A stretch of 64,000 bases of DNA, taken from positions 20,152,599 through 20,216,598 of the forward strand of contig NC_088309.1 of NCBI RefSeq assembly GCF_910592395.1. The letters run 5' to 3'. Made by a program: the position numbers and the translations under genes. The stretch comes from Lineus longissimus. Taxonomy: Eukaryota; Nemertea; Pilidiophora; Heteronemertea; Lineidae. The notes under the pieces are model-generated. The model was not told where the DNA came from, searched no databases, and was given only the letters and a program-made list of their open reading frames with translations. Positions 1 through 29,179 of this stretch are shown here, piece by piece (the first letter of the stretch is position 1; each line of letters opens with the position of its first letter).

Positions 1-18299
<18,299 letters not shown>

Positions 18300-18480
18300 T
18301 TTATGTCTCTTGATATATTCTTCTCGGTGTTCTTGGGGGTTTTATAGGCGAAAACTGAACAGTACCGGTGCCCGGTAGATTTTTATTACGGACTTATGAA
18401 CCTCCAACTCGACCAAGATGGCGGCCACCGGCAGAGGAAGATGAAATATAGTCCGGCGAATTAATGCGCGCTACGTTGCA
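18300..18480 (-). promoter_or_regulatory. Putative clathrin heavy chain promoter and 5' UTR
   Basis: Directly upstream of the clathrin ATG. On the minus strand a TATAAAA word covers 18340-18346. About 115 bp upstream of the ATG lies GCCGCCATCTTG (18414-18425), a good YY1-type core-promoter motif. CpG density rises around 18360-18475. The exact transcription start cannot be read from sequence. A start at the YY1 site would give a 5' UTR of roughly 110 nt; a start set by the TATA word would leave only about 15 nt. Confidence 0.45.
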
Positions 18481-19510
18481 AATCAGAAATAATAGGAAAT
18501 CTCTCATTTCGGGAATAATTTATTTGAGAAATAATACAAGTCAAATTACCTAAATGATCCCTGCCCAAAAAAAATGTATTCTTTCAAAACATTATTTTTC
18601 TTTGGTGAAAACCTGTCTGCACTAGATATATTTAGACCTGGTCACAACATGACATTTTGGTATTCATTCACAAATTTATGAATGTCATAGGTCATTTCCA
18701 GGAAATTTGCTAGGAAAAATGTTGGAAAATATTCGTGAATAGTAATCCAAGGAATCAGTCAATGGCTTTACGTCATCAAACGTGCTGTGCAAAGGCATTC
18801 CCTCATGTGGATCGGAATAGATATGACTAATGGTCATGCGCCCCAAAGTTAGACTCCCTGGGCAGCCCATTGCGTCACCCTTGTCCTTAGGGTGAGGAAC
18901 GAGGCCGGTCGCATCCGGAGTGTACCCAAAGTCTGTCCTCCACTACAATAAAATAATAATTATGTGATCTACCACATGCCCGTTGTGCCATGGTCGCATT
19001 ACTGAGGACATCGAGACCGCAAAACCTTAATAAATATATAGAATATATATATATAATGTGTAAAAGGAAGGAATTGAATGACACTAAAATGTAACTTCAT
19101 TCACACTTGTACCATGGTATTTCCACTGCTGTAAAACGGTCAGGGGCCGTTGCGATTGCCATGACTTCTTACGTTCCTGTCCTTGGTGTCGTGACGGCTC
19201 TTGGCAGAGTTTGCAGCATGTTATTTGAAATTCTTATTCTGTACATACATGTATAGTTTTTTACTCTGTAGTCAATAAAATAATTGAATTTGTCATGCAT
19301 GGAGTTCAGTATACAAGCGATTGGAGACGTCTCCGGAGATCCCGCCTGCCCCGTCGAAATAGGCCAGGGCGTGTCTTCACCTTCGGCCAGCAAATTGCAG
19401 AAGTGCAGGGTAAATCTACCAGCACAATTTAGACCTTAGCATAAGTCGAGAAGTCCTCTGTCTCTGTATTTAAACAAATTTATACATCACCCAGTCAATT
19501 GAAATGAACG
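18426..19510. other. Spacer between clathrin promoter and next gene
   Basis: No gene seen. It contains one copy (18849-18942) of a dispersed repeat whose relative is at 24555-24646. The rest is AT-rich unique-looking sequence. Confidence 0.65.
18849..18942. repeat. Dispersed repeat, copy 1
   Basis: Roughly 95 bp matching 24555-24646 at about three quarters identity by eye. Shared words include AGACTCCCTG, GCAGCC, GCGTCA, GAGGC and GTCTGTCCTC. It could be a SINE or MITE fragment; no tRNA-like promoter boxes could be confirmed. Confidence 0.6.
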
Positions 19511-19520
19511 TTTATTTATT
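19511..19520 (-). terminator. Candidate poly(A) signals for the 503-residue gene
   Basis: Two overlapping AATAAA words on the minus strand (plus-strand TTTATTTATT), about 360 nt past the stop codon at 19882. An ATTAAA word lies closer, at 19875-19880. Confidence 0.4.
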
Positions 19521-19633
19521 TTCCTACAACTGTAATATGCATACAATTTTTATTACGACTACTTCAGCAAAATATGCTTTGTCTCGTGATAGTGTCACAT
19601 CTATATTATCGGCGTCTTCACGTTACCTTAAGC

Positions 19634-19676
19634 GAATTCGCCTAATGTCAATTCGCCTTATTGTCATTTCGCCGGA
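19634..19676. repeat. Short tandem repeat of ATTCGCC-type unit
   Basis: Three imperfect copies of a unit of about 17 bp built on ATTCGCCTTATTGTC. Small and non-coding. Confidence 0.5.
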
Positions 19677-19881
19677 TATGTGATGGCCTCTCGACACACA
19701 TACGAGTGTGCTGAATACGACCTATCTATACCAGTATGAAAAGTTGCCCAGTGCGAATACCATGGCATCATTGGAACCTCCCATCGCACTCTGTTAGTCT
19801 ACAGTGTCAAAGGAACTTGTTCAGACAGAACAAATGGAGTCACCCAATTAAAGTCTTTGCAGCTTCTTTCAGCTTTTAATT

Positions 19882-22800
19882 TTAAACAATGCAACTCTCC
19901 TGCCCGCTGCCCCGGCGAATCTGAGCCATGTGCGCAGAATTCTGCATAATTGTATGCCAACCAATCAAGTTTGGAGCAGTCATTTTTCTCTGCACATATC
20001 CTATTTGTTGTCCAGGTGACCTGCGTTCGAGACGTCTGACTTTCTCTTGTGTGACATTTCTTATAAACATCTGTCGTCTGGGCTCGTGAAGATATTTTTG
20101 GCGGATCCTCAAGGAGACACCCTTTTCGATTCTCGCGTTGGTTGGCGTTGTAGGTTGTGACTTGCTAATGTGTCTGTCCTCATCTTGAAGCTGCAAAAAC
20201 AGTTATATTGATAAAGTGGTATTACCTCTGGTTGTGACTTTGTCCTCGAGACCAATTTGGGATGGTCCAAGGTCTTTCCGAGACAAAAATGGTCACTATG
20301 TAGGTTCTAGGCATATTGAATGAACAGAAAGGAGGTACATTTTCACAGCCCAGAAAAATTCTTTTTGAGGAAAGCATGATTTTATTTGCATGGCGTGAAA
20401 AGGACTATCGCGCAACTCTTTTATGTTTTAAGTCGTCGCTTATACATTGGTCATGACAGACGTCAATAAATCCCCGCCCGTCATCATGCCAGTGCGTGCA
20501 AGGGATATCACTTTCGACCAGAACTCTATGCTCGTGAAACCAATCATTTACCTTGGTTTGAATCGTTGTTCCGGCCGAATAAGAGAAGGTGCGACTCCTC
20601 TGCAGCAACTCCCCAACTGCCCTCAGGACATCTTCGCGCTTCCTTCCGTCCGGAGTAACCCGCAAACGACGAGAACTTGTAGCCGGTTTGCTATCAAAAT
20701 CCTGTTTTGTATGAACTTCACTAATGAATCTCTCCCCGTCTTTTTGAGGGCCTTTTTTGTCTTCTTCTTCAAATAAAATATCATCTTGCAATGTTACTTT
20801 TTCAATCTTCTTGTCTTTCTCGGTCTTCGTGAGGCCGTGATTGTTGTCTGCTCCACCGCTTTCTCCGCAATCTACCTCAACCTGATGCGCTTCGGGTTCA
20901 TCGGCAAATTGAATATCAACGGCTATACCTTCGTTGTGGCTTCTCTTTTCCGTCTCCTCCTCTTTTTTCAGCAATGTGTCTACTGACAAGGATAATTGTC
21001 GTCCGCGACGACGCGCACTCTTCCTCGCCGATCGTTGACGCCGGAGATACTCCCGCTGTCTGAATGAAAGACTGGGGTCAAAGGTCATATGCTCCTTCCT
21101 ATATTGTTCTTTACATTCATTGGTTGTTCTCATGAAAGTAATGTTCTTCTCATGAATCAAACGATCCACGGACTGAGCAGGAGTGAGCGGTTTCTCTCTG
21201 TTTGGTAGCACCAACGCCATCAATCCGTGCATTAAATTCTCTTCAGGAGACGATCCATCGAATACGTCACCGCAACCTGTTCCTTCCCGCGACAACCGAG
21301 GAAGATGGGTGTCTGTATCATGAAACAAATCAGGGAACGCTCGTAATAATGTCAAAATCAATTGTCTGGGAGCATTTTCTAAACCAAGTCGGCGCAACTT
21401 CGGCAAATCAACTGCGTCTAACTGTATTGTCCTTGTCCCGACTCTTGTCCGCAACTCTTCCCTGATGCTCCTTTTCTCCATGTCGAATTGTCTCTCCACA
21501 TTCAGTCTCTGATAATCGAGTTTCTTTATAATGTCTTCCAGTTTTCGTTGATCTTTGTAAATCTTTTCCTTCGTAGCGACAGATGTCTCGCTGATCAGCG
21601 GGTAGCATTCAACGACCCGTTTTGTCCGATTCCAGGCCATTTGGGCAGGGTTTCTGAAACATATGATCAGAAAGGTGAAGTGAATATCTCGACAATCTAG
21701 CCCGCAATATTTATTCCCGTTAATAGGCGGGCCGCGTGTGCAAAACAGTAATTGGCGATTATAGATGGGCCTGGAAGTGTCATTTTCTCCCCGGGCCATG
21801 CAAATATTCCTCGCTCGTTACTTATATGGGTACGAGGAGAGGAGCGTGCAACTGACCCTATTTTCGATAAGGATATTTCATATAGAATAGTCCATTTTTG
21901 TGGGCAGTTAAAAATGTACTCACAAACCGATAGCCTATTATGACTGCTGATTATAGTTGTACAAAACTTAGATTCTATGGTGTTTGGTCATAAATCCAAA
22001 TTTTTCAGAGCCAACAAAAATACAGTGCAAGATGAAAAAACTACCCACCTGTGTCTTTTTGGTCCAAATTGTTTCCAGTCCACCTCAGAGATTTCAATAA
22101 GCGGGCTTTACTCCAACACTGTTGTGTCTAGTTCAGTGCAACTCTTTTTGAAGTCGGTTATAAATCTCAACCTACATATAAATAAGAACACCCACTTATT
22201 TCATAATTCTATGAATTCGATCGAAGATGGCTAATAATGTCATAATCAAGCTAATTTCAGCAAGTGTTTAGTTTACAGTATGACAAAGCCGCTGAAACTA
22301 AGACGTCATCTGCGGTCCGCAAAAGAAGTAAAAAAACCCGGAATCACTCCCCCGCCTTGCAGCACTGACATTTGAGAAAATTAGCCTGCTTGTTGCTCTG
22401 CTGTCTATAACGGTTATCTGTGATATTTCGGTCACAAACGCGACCCTTTTTCTGATCTTTGCCATTCGGCTTTTGCTTTTAGGTTAATATAGCAAACATT
22501 TAGCGCTACATAATCTTGATTCGTAGAAAATGCTATAAGTTAGATTATGGAAGTTTACGCCTTAACATATAATTGACGTCGTCGGCAGTTTACAAAATAG
22601 AAAATGTTGTCCTTTATAAACAGTTACACTACCACAAGAATCCGGAGAGTCAACATATATCAGACATCAAACCTGAATAACCTTTTTTGCTCATGTCTGA
22701 TAATCATAATACCTCACACCGAAAACATTAATTTACTCAATTATGTCTATTTGAATGTGCTAAATTACACCCTCCTGTTTGTCTTTCATTATATGTTCAC

Positions 22801-23331
22801 TCAACCCATCAAACCAATTCTCTTCAAAAATATATTTCTGATGTAAAGTTTACTTACCTCATTCTTAAAGCTGTAGAAAAACTTTGATTCTTTCTCTGAC
22901 CATAAGAATGATGTCGGACTCTCTGCAGTTGCTCTCTAAAATATAAGAGAAGATACGATAAGATAATGACTGATTGCTTTACAATTATCGGAAGAAAACG
23001 CCCCAATTATGTATACATGTAGTTCTTAGTGAGACCTTTATGTTTATTCCTTTATCATACCGCCACGTCAAGCTTTCTGTTACCACATTGTCGAGAATGC
23101 TAGAGTTCCCAAGTGAATTTTACCAAGATTTTAATGTTTAAGCATTTAGTGGCACATCTTTTCATCTGACCCTAAAAGGAGGTCCGGACATCACACAACT
23201 CTCACAATAATGACAATAAGGACATAGAAAATATAGGTGTAATATAAACATGAAAGAAAAATGATAACCCAAAATATTAAGTGCCTTCATTATCCCTGTT
23301 ATTTACCAAGAAACAGTCTTATAGGTGCCAT
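19882..23331 (-). CDS. Uncharacterised basic coiled-coil protein, about 503 residues, four exons
   Basis: Not recognised. Coding exons: 23307-23331, 22858-22933, 20552-21653, 19882-20190, totalling 1512 nt with consistent phases. The proposed start MAPIRLFL lies in a good context (GGAAGATGGCACC); the first two exons depend on a small start exon and on choosing the second of two adjacent AG acceptors. The third exon is the core: a heptad-like K/E-rich segment (KIYKDQRKLEDIIKKL) suits a coiled coil, followed by a hydrophobic LILTLLRAFPDLF segment and a very basic run (RRQRSARKSARRRGRQ) that could bind nucleic acid or act as a nuclear signal. The C-terminal exon is again arginine-rich. There is no signal peptide or membrane segment. 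If the first exons are wrong, translation could start at MAWNRTK (21640), giving 465 residues. Confidence 0.68.
20234..20264. repeat. Isolated copy of GTGACTTTGTCCTC repeat head
   Basis: About 30 bp (GTGACTTTGTCCTCGAGACC, then AATTTGGG) matching the start of the repeat units at 52.6-53.6 kb. It lies in the intron between the last two exons of the 503-residue gene. Confidence 0.55.
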
Positions 23332-24105
23332 CTTCCAACTAAACATGTCATGGGCCGGTTAGAATAAATGCACAATTGCGTGACAAATTTGTACCATTTT
23401 ACTTCAGCTTGTATACAGTGTTTACATGCAACTGTTCATGTTCTTTTGGTAAAGATTTTTTTAAAGAACAAACACGTCTTGCGCCTTCTGATGGTCAATG
23501 ATCTTTATTTCGTCTGCCCATGCAGAAATCTCAAGAATGAAGCTGGAAATTTGATATAACATTCCAAACATTGAATGATCAAGTTCAGTTAGGAATTTCA
23601 TTATCAAATTACTATTCAAACACGTTGAATATTCCTTTCGTCATAGAATCATCCTTAGTCCTACTTGTTCTTCATTATTCGATCGCCTATTAACAGACAG
23701 GTTCCACAACCTTTACGAAGAGCTACGAAGTACGAAGTGTAGACCTATGTGTAAGTGTGTAAATGAACATTATCGACGACTTTAAAAAAAGCGAGAGAAC
23801 ATTCATGCTCCTGCATTACATGTGTCCGGCATGCATAAAACTAAAATTTATCATATTTTCAAACCGGAATTTGAAAATGATAGAAACATCCACCACTTCT
23901 AATTATTCATGCTATTAAAATGATGTGTGCGCACATGTTTGTATCTTTATTCATTATATATCATCCGGGAACGCCTGTATATATTGCAAAATGGCGGTGA
24001 TAACGATTGCCTGTAGTCGCATTTTATAGAAATTGAAACATTCAGCGAAAACACAGGAATTTTGCTACTTGATTGTGTTGGAACTGGTTGCCGAAGAGAA
24101 CAGTT
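23332..24105. promoter_or_regulatory. Divergent promoter interval between two genes
   Basis: The 774 bp between the start codons of the minus-strand 503-residue gene and the plus-strand transporter. Near the right end, AAAATGGCGGT (23988-23998) resembles a YY1 site and contains an ATG (23991) that opens a 12-codon upstream frame ending at 24029. The left gene starts within another AAGATGGC word. TATA-like words (TATATAT) occur at 23956-23983. A shared bidirectional promoter is possible but unproven. Confidence 0.4.
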
Positions 24106-27100
24106 ATGGTGGACGCTCCCAAGGAAAGCGCCAATGGTGATGTGCCCATGGTGGACGCTCCCAAGGAAAGCGCCAATGGTGATGTGCCCATGGTGGACGC
24201 TCCCAAGGAAAGCGCCAATGGTGATGTGCCCATGGTGGACGCTCCCAAGGAAAGCGCCAATGGTGATGTGCCCAAACCGGTGCCAAAACCGGTGCCAAAA
24301 CCGGTGCCAAAACCGGTGCCAAAACCGGTGCCAAAATCGGGGCCAAAATCGGGGCCAAAATCGGGGCCAAAACTTAAACGTTCACGCGCCTTCCAGGTCG
24401 TTTCAGTTATTATAATAGGTGTAATTTTCCTGACAATGGTAAATATCAGGCATCTTATTCCCATATTACCCCCCCCCCCCTCCCGATATCATGAAGGTGG
24501 CTGGTAACGGTAGTTATGCAAAGGCTATGCTATCTGCATGTTAAAACGTCGCTCTAGACTCCCTGAGCAGCCTATCGCGTCATCCTAATTGGTCTCCTTA
24601 CGAGGCTGGTCCACTGCGTCCGGGGTGTACTCTATGTCTGTCCTCATGGCAATAACCACTTTGTTTAATCAAACAAATCCAGTTTGTGTCCCTTTATGAT
24701 GGAAGCAATATCTTTCCATACGTACGTGTCCAAAACGCCAGTCAGCTCGTCCTATCTCACGCAATGGCTACTGTTTGTGTTTATAGGTCTAACATAGTTG
24801 TTCAGTGTTCAATCCCGGTTCACTACGAGAAGCACAAAAATGATTATGTTAGTTTTTCCAGTTAAAGACATCGTTGACAACACTTTTTACAGGGAACAGC
24901 AGTGGCATTGACAGGACTCACTCTGGAGAATCTTCAGCATGTAACCAATTCAAGCCAACCGATTACAAGCCTGGTGTTCTGTGGGCGAGGCGGAGGCGTC
25001 CTTGCGGGGACACTTATTGCCGGGCTGCATGCCTGTGCCTGTGGGGAACGATTCCGCGCACTTATAACTGGAGCTGTATTGTTTCCCACGGCTGTGGCCA
25101 CAGCGGCTATTCCGTGGTCCCCCATCATCTACAGTACTATATTGATACATTTCTCGCAAGGACTTGGAATAGGATACGTGAAAACAAGTAAGAATCTATA
25201 GTATAGCTCATCGTTATTTAAATCTGTTTCAGTGTCAGAATACTTGTAGCTCATCGAAAATTTGCGTCCGTGAAAGAACATTACAATCCAAAACGTAAAT
25301 GTGGAGTCAACAAACTGTTGGAAATGAGAATCGGGTTTGAGAGTTACAGAGCAGTATCTTAGCTGAGAACCAAACTGCATCCATAAAGTTAACCATTTCT
25401 TTGTTCTTTCAGGTTGTATAATGCTGCTTACACGCCAGTGGGGCTACCTCTCTCCCTCTGTCCTGGGCGTTCTCCTGACATTCTTCAACGGAGGATGCAT
25501 ATTGGCCACACTTTCGACTCTCGTCTTATTACGAGAAAACAACTTTGGTGAGGTCTACAGCAATGCAAGTGCCGCTGGGATTTACGGCTACAACATAACG
25601 AGTGACCTCACCAATGGAACAAGTAACACCACCAACGCAAACATGACACACCTATTCCCTACGATCGGAATTGGCACTTTATTTGATGCCAACAATTACA
25701 CTGATGGCGCCTCCAACGAAACCAGTGATACCGATAATGATGCTTACAACGCAACAAATGGCATCGCTAATATAACGAGTGACATCACTAATATAACGAG
25801 TGACATCATTAATATAACGAGTGACATCACTAATATAACGAGTGACATCACTAATAACATTACCAAGGCAAACATGACACACCTCTTCCCCAACAGAACA
25901 AGTGGCGTCTTCAACAGAACGAGTATCGACCACAACACAACGAGTGCAGGACACAACAGATTGAGCATCATCTTCAACAAAATCAGTGCCTTTTGCAACA
26001 GAATGAGTTCAGCTCCCAACATAACGAGTAAAATCCCCAATAGAACGAGTGTCATCCTGGAAGGTTTGAGAGACATCTTCAACAGAATAAGTGCCCTTCC
26101 CAACACAACGAGTTACATCCACAACAAATTGAGTGACATCTTCAACAGAATGAATGCCACACTAAATACAACGAGTGACATCGATAACGGGACGAGTCAC
26201 ATCCCCAACAGAAAGAGTGACATCCACAAAGGAATGGAAGATACCTTAAACAAAGGAAGTGTCATCCCCAACAGAAAGAGTGACATCCACAAAGGAGTGG
26301 AAGATACCTTTAACAGAGGAAGTGTCATCCCCAACAGAAAGAGAGACATCCACAAACGATTGGAAGATACCTTTAACAGAGGAAGTGTCATCCCCAACAG
26401 AAAGAGTGACATCCACAAAGGAGTGGAAGATACCTTTAACAGAGGAAGTGTCATCCCCAACAGAAAGAGAGACATCCACAAACGATTGGAAGATACCTTT
26501 AACAGAGGAAGTGTCATCCCCAACAGAAAGAGTGACATCCACAAACGATTGGAAGATACCTTTAACAGAGGAAGTGTCATCCCCAACAGAAAGAGTGACA
26601 TCCACAAAGGAGTGGAAGATACCTTTAACAGAGGAAGTGTCATCCCCAACAGAAAGAGAGACATCCACAAACGATTGGAAGATACCTTTAACAGAGGAAG
26701 TGTCATCCCCAACAGAAAGAGAGACATCCACAAAGGAATAAAAGATACCTTTAGAATGGGAGCTAACCATAAAACATTGAGTGACATCTTCAATAGAATA
26801 AGTGCCATCCCGAATAGAATGAGTGACTCAAACATCGAATTTAGTGATAGCCACGACAGAATGAGTGCCATCACCAAAAGAATGAGCATTATTCCCCCCA
26901 AAACGAGTGCCATTTACAACAGATTGAGTAACATTCTCAGCAGAAAGAGCGCCATCCCCGACAAAACGAGTCCCATTCACAATAGATTGAGTGATATATC
27001 CAACCGAAAAGGCACCATCCCCAAGAGGCTGAATGCGATCCCAAAAAGAAAGATCTCCAATCACAACATAACGAGAACCATCCCAAATGGAAAGAGCGAA

Positions 27101-28585
27101 ATTCCCAAAAAAACGAGTTCAGTTAACCCCAACAGAACGGGCATACAACCCAACAAAACGAATCCCAATCACTATGGAGTGGCCAATGGTTTCAACAGAA
27201 CGAGTGTCATCCCCAACAGATTGAATGCAATCGTCAACAAAACGAGTGTCAAAAGCAACGGAACGAACTCAAACAAAACTAATGACATCGCAAAGAGATT
27301 CTGTGAAATCTTCAAGAAAATGGGTGAAATCCAGAACCAAATAAGTGACAACTTCAACGCAACACATGGCGTCACTAGTATATTGATTTACCTTTTTAAT
27401 AGAATGGATAGAATGAATGTGGTCACCAACAAAACGAACACCATCGCTAACAGAACGAGCGCTGTTAACAACAGAACGACTGCCATCCGCAACAGAACAA
27501 GTGACATGACAAACGGAACAAGTGACATCCCCAATATCTTCAACAGAATGAGTGACATCTCAAACATAACAAGTGAGGTGACCAACAGAACGAGCGACAT
27601 TAACAATATAACAGGTGATATGGCCAACATGACAAGTGACATGACCAACAGAACAAGTGATTTCACCAATGGCACAAGTGACATGATAAACAGCACAAGC
27701 AGAGAAAACATAACCGACCATTCGTCTGCAACTTCATCTTCTTCTTCTCCTGCAAAATATATTAGTATTTCACACATTGTTGAAGAAGTCCATAAACTTA
27801 TCAAATTAACAGGGTTTGATCTATCGAATCTTCGTCTGCTGTACATTGCCCCAGCAATACTGATGATCGTGGCGGCCATCTTTACGATATTGTGTTTCCC
27901 AGTACTAAGTAAGATACCGACCACAATAGTTACTCCGATTGAAGTCAACACGTCCTTCCGCATAAAAGTATGCTACTTTGTCTTCCTGTATTTCAGTGTA
28001 GGCTACGTCAATTTCTACTTTTTTCAAGGACTGGAGGCCTCATTTGGAGGACAGGGGTTGACATTCGTGCAGTTAGCAGCCGGTTGGACTCGAGTGCAAG
28101 GTTTGGGTTTAATGTTGGCATTTTGGAGCGCCAATGCGTCCGCTTGCTTTGGGGCGGTCATATTGGTAAAGTTCCTTTCAGCAACGACTATCAATATTAC
28201 CGGGCTTCTTCTAATGGGTTGTGGTACCATCGAAATCATTTACGGCGCAGCTTATACTGTAGTCTTCCTAGCTGGGGTTTGTCAGTTAGGAATAGGTCTC
28301 GGATTATTCAACACCTGTATCATCGTGTGGGCAGACTATTACACCCGTATGGACCCACGATACGTCTCGACATGGGTGGGGTTACTTTCAGTCGGGGAGA
28401 TTTTTCTGCCGGGCGCAATCGGTTTTTTCTTTGAGGCATACTCTCCTTTAATGTTTCAATTTCTCATCGTTGCCATCATATTTAACGCTGTCGGTTATGC
28501 ATTTATAGAATTGGTGGGATGCGTCAATAGCCCAACTACCCCAATTTGGCAGCACATCGGTCTCCGAGAATTCCCGACAAACTAA
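24106..28585 (+). CDS. MFSD4/NaGLT1-type major facilitator transporter with giant glycosylated loop
   Basis: Plasma-membrane-type MFS transporter; the family includes the sodium-dependent glucose transporter NaGLT1 (MFSD4B), but the substrate here is unknown. Exons 24106-24438, 24893-25187, 25413-28585; phases close and the product is 1266 residues. Order: cytosolic tail with 14-residue repeats (MVDAPKESANGDVP, four copies) then KPVP x5 and KSGP x3; TM1 about 96-120 (VVSVIIIGVIFLTM, then GLTLENLQ); TM2-TM5 to about residue 249 (GGGVLAGTLIAG; GLGIGYVKTSCIMLLTRQWG); loop 250-1017; TM6 from about 1018 (APAILMIVAAIFTIL); TM7 with FFQGLEASFGG, the family's signature-like segment; then five more helices. 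The loop between TM5 and TM6 is extracellular in MFS topology, which suits its sequons. Family members normally have about 500 residues, so the extra length is almost all loop. The start codon has a good context (GTTATGG). Confidence 0.85.
24109..24276 (+). repeat. Coding minisatellite, 42 bp x 4
   Basis: Four essentially identical 42-bp copies (starts 24109, 24151, 24193, 24235), encoding VDAPKESANGDVPM; the last copy runs into the KPVP repeats. Near-perfect identity at the nucleotide level indicates recent expansion, so copy number may vary between individuals. Confidence 0.9.
24274..24369 (+). repeat. Coding microrepeat, 12 bp x 8
   Basis: Five copies of AAACCGGTGCCA (KPVP) followed by three of AAATCGGGGCCA (KSGP). 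Codons are identical within each set. It forms a proline/lysine-rich cytosolic stretch before TM1. Confidence 0.9.
24555..24646. repeat. Dispersed repeat, copy 2
   Basis: Relative of 18849-18942, lying in intron 1 of the giant-loop transporter. A 12-base C run precedes it at 24469-24480. Confidence 0.6.
25560..27720 (+). repeat. Degenerate 10-11 codon repeat region (sequon-rich loop)
   Basis: The whole TM5-TM6 loop is built from a drifting unit of about 30-33 bp, read as N-R-T-S-D-I-x-x or N-R-I-S-A-I-P and similar. About 44 N-x-S/T sequons occur (for example NITSDITNITSDI and NRTSDFTNGTSD). They cluster at both ends of the loop and are absent from the 63-bp array in the middle, where NRK and NRG replace NRT. 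Confidence 0.88.
26198..26764 (+). repeat. Coding minisatellite, 63 bp x 9
   Basis: Nine 63-bp units (starts 26198, 26261, 26324, 26387, 26450, 26513, 26576, 26639, 26702), encoding 21 residues of the type VIPNRKSDIHKGVEDTFNRGS. Two main versions exist, SDIHKGVEDTF and RDIHKRLEDTF, and they partly alternate, implying past expansion of a 126-bp double unit. Because 63 is divisible by 3, several other frames stay open across the array; those are shadows. First and last units are the most diverged. Confidence 0.93.
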
Positions 28586-29179
28586 GCCAGACGTTCGCCG
28601 GTCTGTCCTATAGCCACAGCTTGAAGCCAACACTGCGCGATAGGCTAATGCGGTCATTCCCAGGAAAAAAACATTTACTGTAAACGGGCCACTTTTAAGA
28701 CAATTTTATCTAGAGGCTGATAAATGTAGATTCCATTAGCCATGTGCAATATAGTGAGGTAACTGGCATTTCTACATGGGAACGTAACACTAAATTGATA
28801 TCGGTTAATCATGTGCCCTGTTGGTACATGTACATGTATATCCCAAAGCCGAATTTACAGTAATCAAGCATTTTTGATGAACCAACTGTATGGAAGAAAG
28901 GTACTGTATAGGACGGATAAAAGGCCTCTGATTTACCCAACATGGTTTTAGTTATCGATATTTTTTTGATTCTAAACTATAACAATGTAACTGCAATGCG
29001 GACCAGACACTGACGTGAGTACATGTATTTGCATATGACGTGTAATTTCCTCGAAAAGAGTAAAACCGACATCACTATTTGATCCTACTAATTTTTTTGC
29101 CATAATTTTGTTTGAAGCAATTACAACTGGGAAGGAAGATAAACGCAAGATCGCTATAAACAATATCAAGATAATTTCT
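28586..29179. other. Tail-to-tail spacer after transporter
   Basis: 3' flank of the giant-loop transporter. No AATAAA was seen close behind the stop codon, so its transcript end is unresolved. No gene seen. Confidence 0.6.

Noticed and set aside
20405-20551. Continuation of the third exon of the 503-residue gene to the stop at 20405
   Set aside because: A good donor (AAACCAAG then GTAAATG at 20552/20551) joins in phase 0 to the basic exon 19882-20190. Retention is possible as an alternative form but was not chosen.
22858-22935. Use of the first AG acceptor for the second exon of the 503-residue gene
   Set aside because: It would put the downstream exon out of frame with the ATG exon at 23307-23331; the AG two bases later restores the frame, so exon start 22933 was preferred.
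24062-24464. Alternative-frame and antisense products over the 42-bp and 12-bp repeats
   Set aside because: Repeat units divisible by three leave all frames open; only the frame starting at 24106 joins TM1 and splices in phase to exon 2.
26197-26913. 238-codon antisense frame and two further long frames across the 63-bp array
   Set aside because: A 63-bp unit keeps every frame open once one unit lacks stops; the sense frame is the only one continuous with membrane helices.
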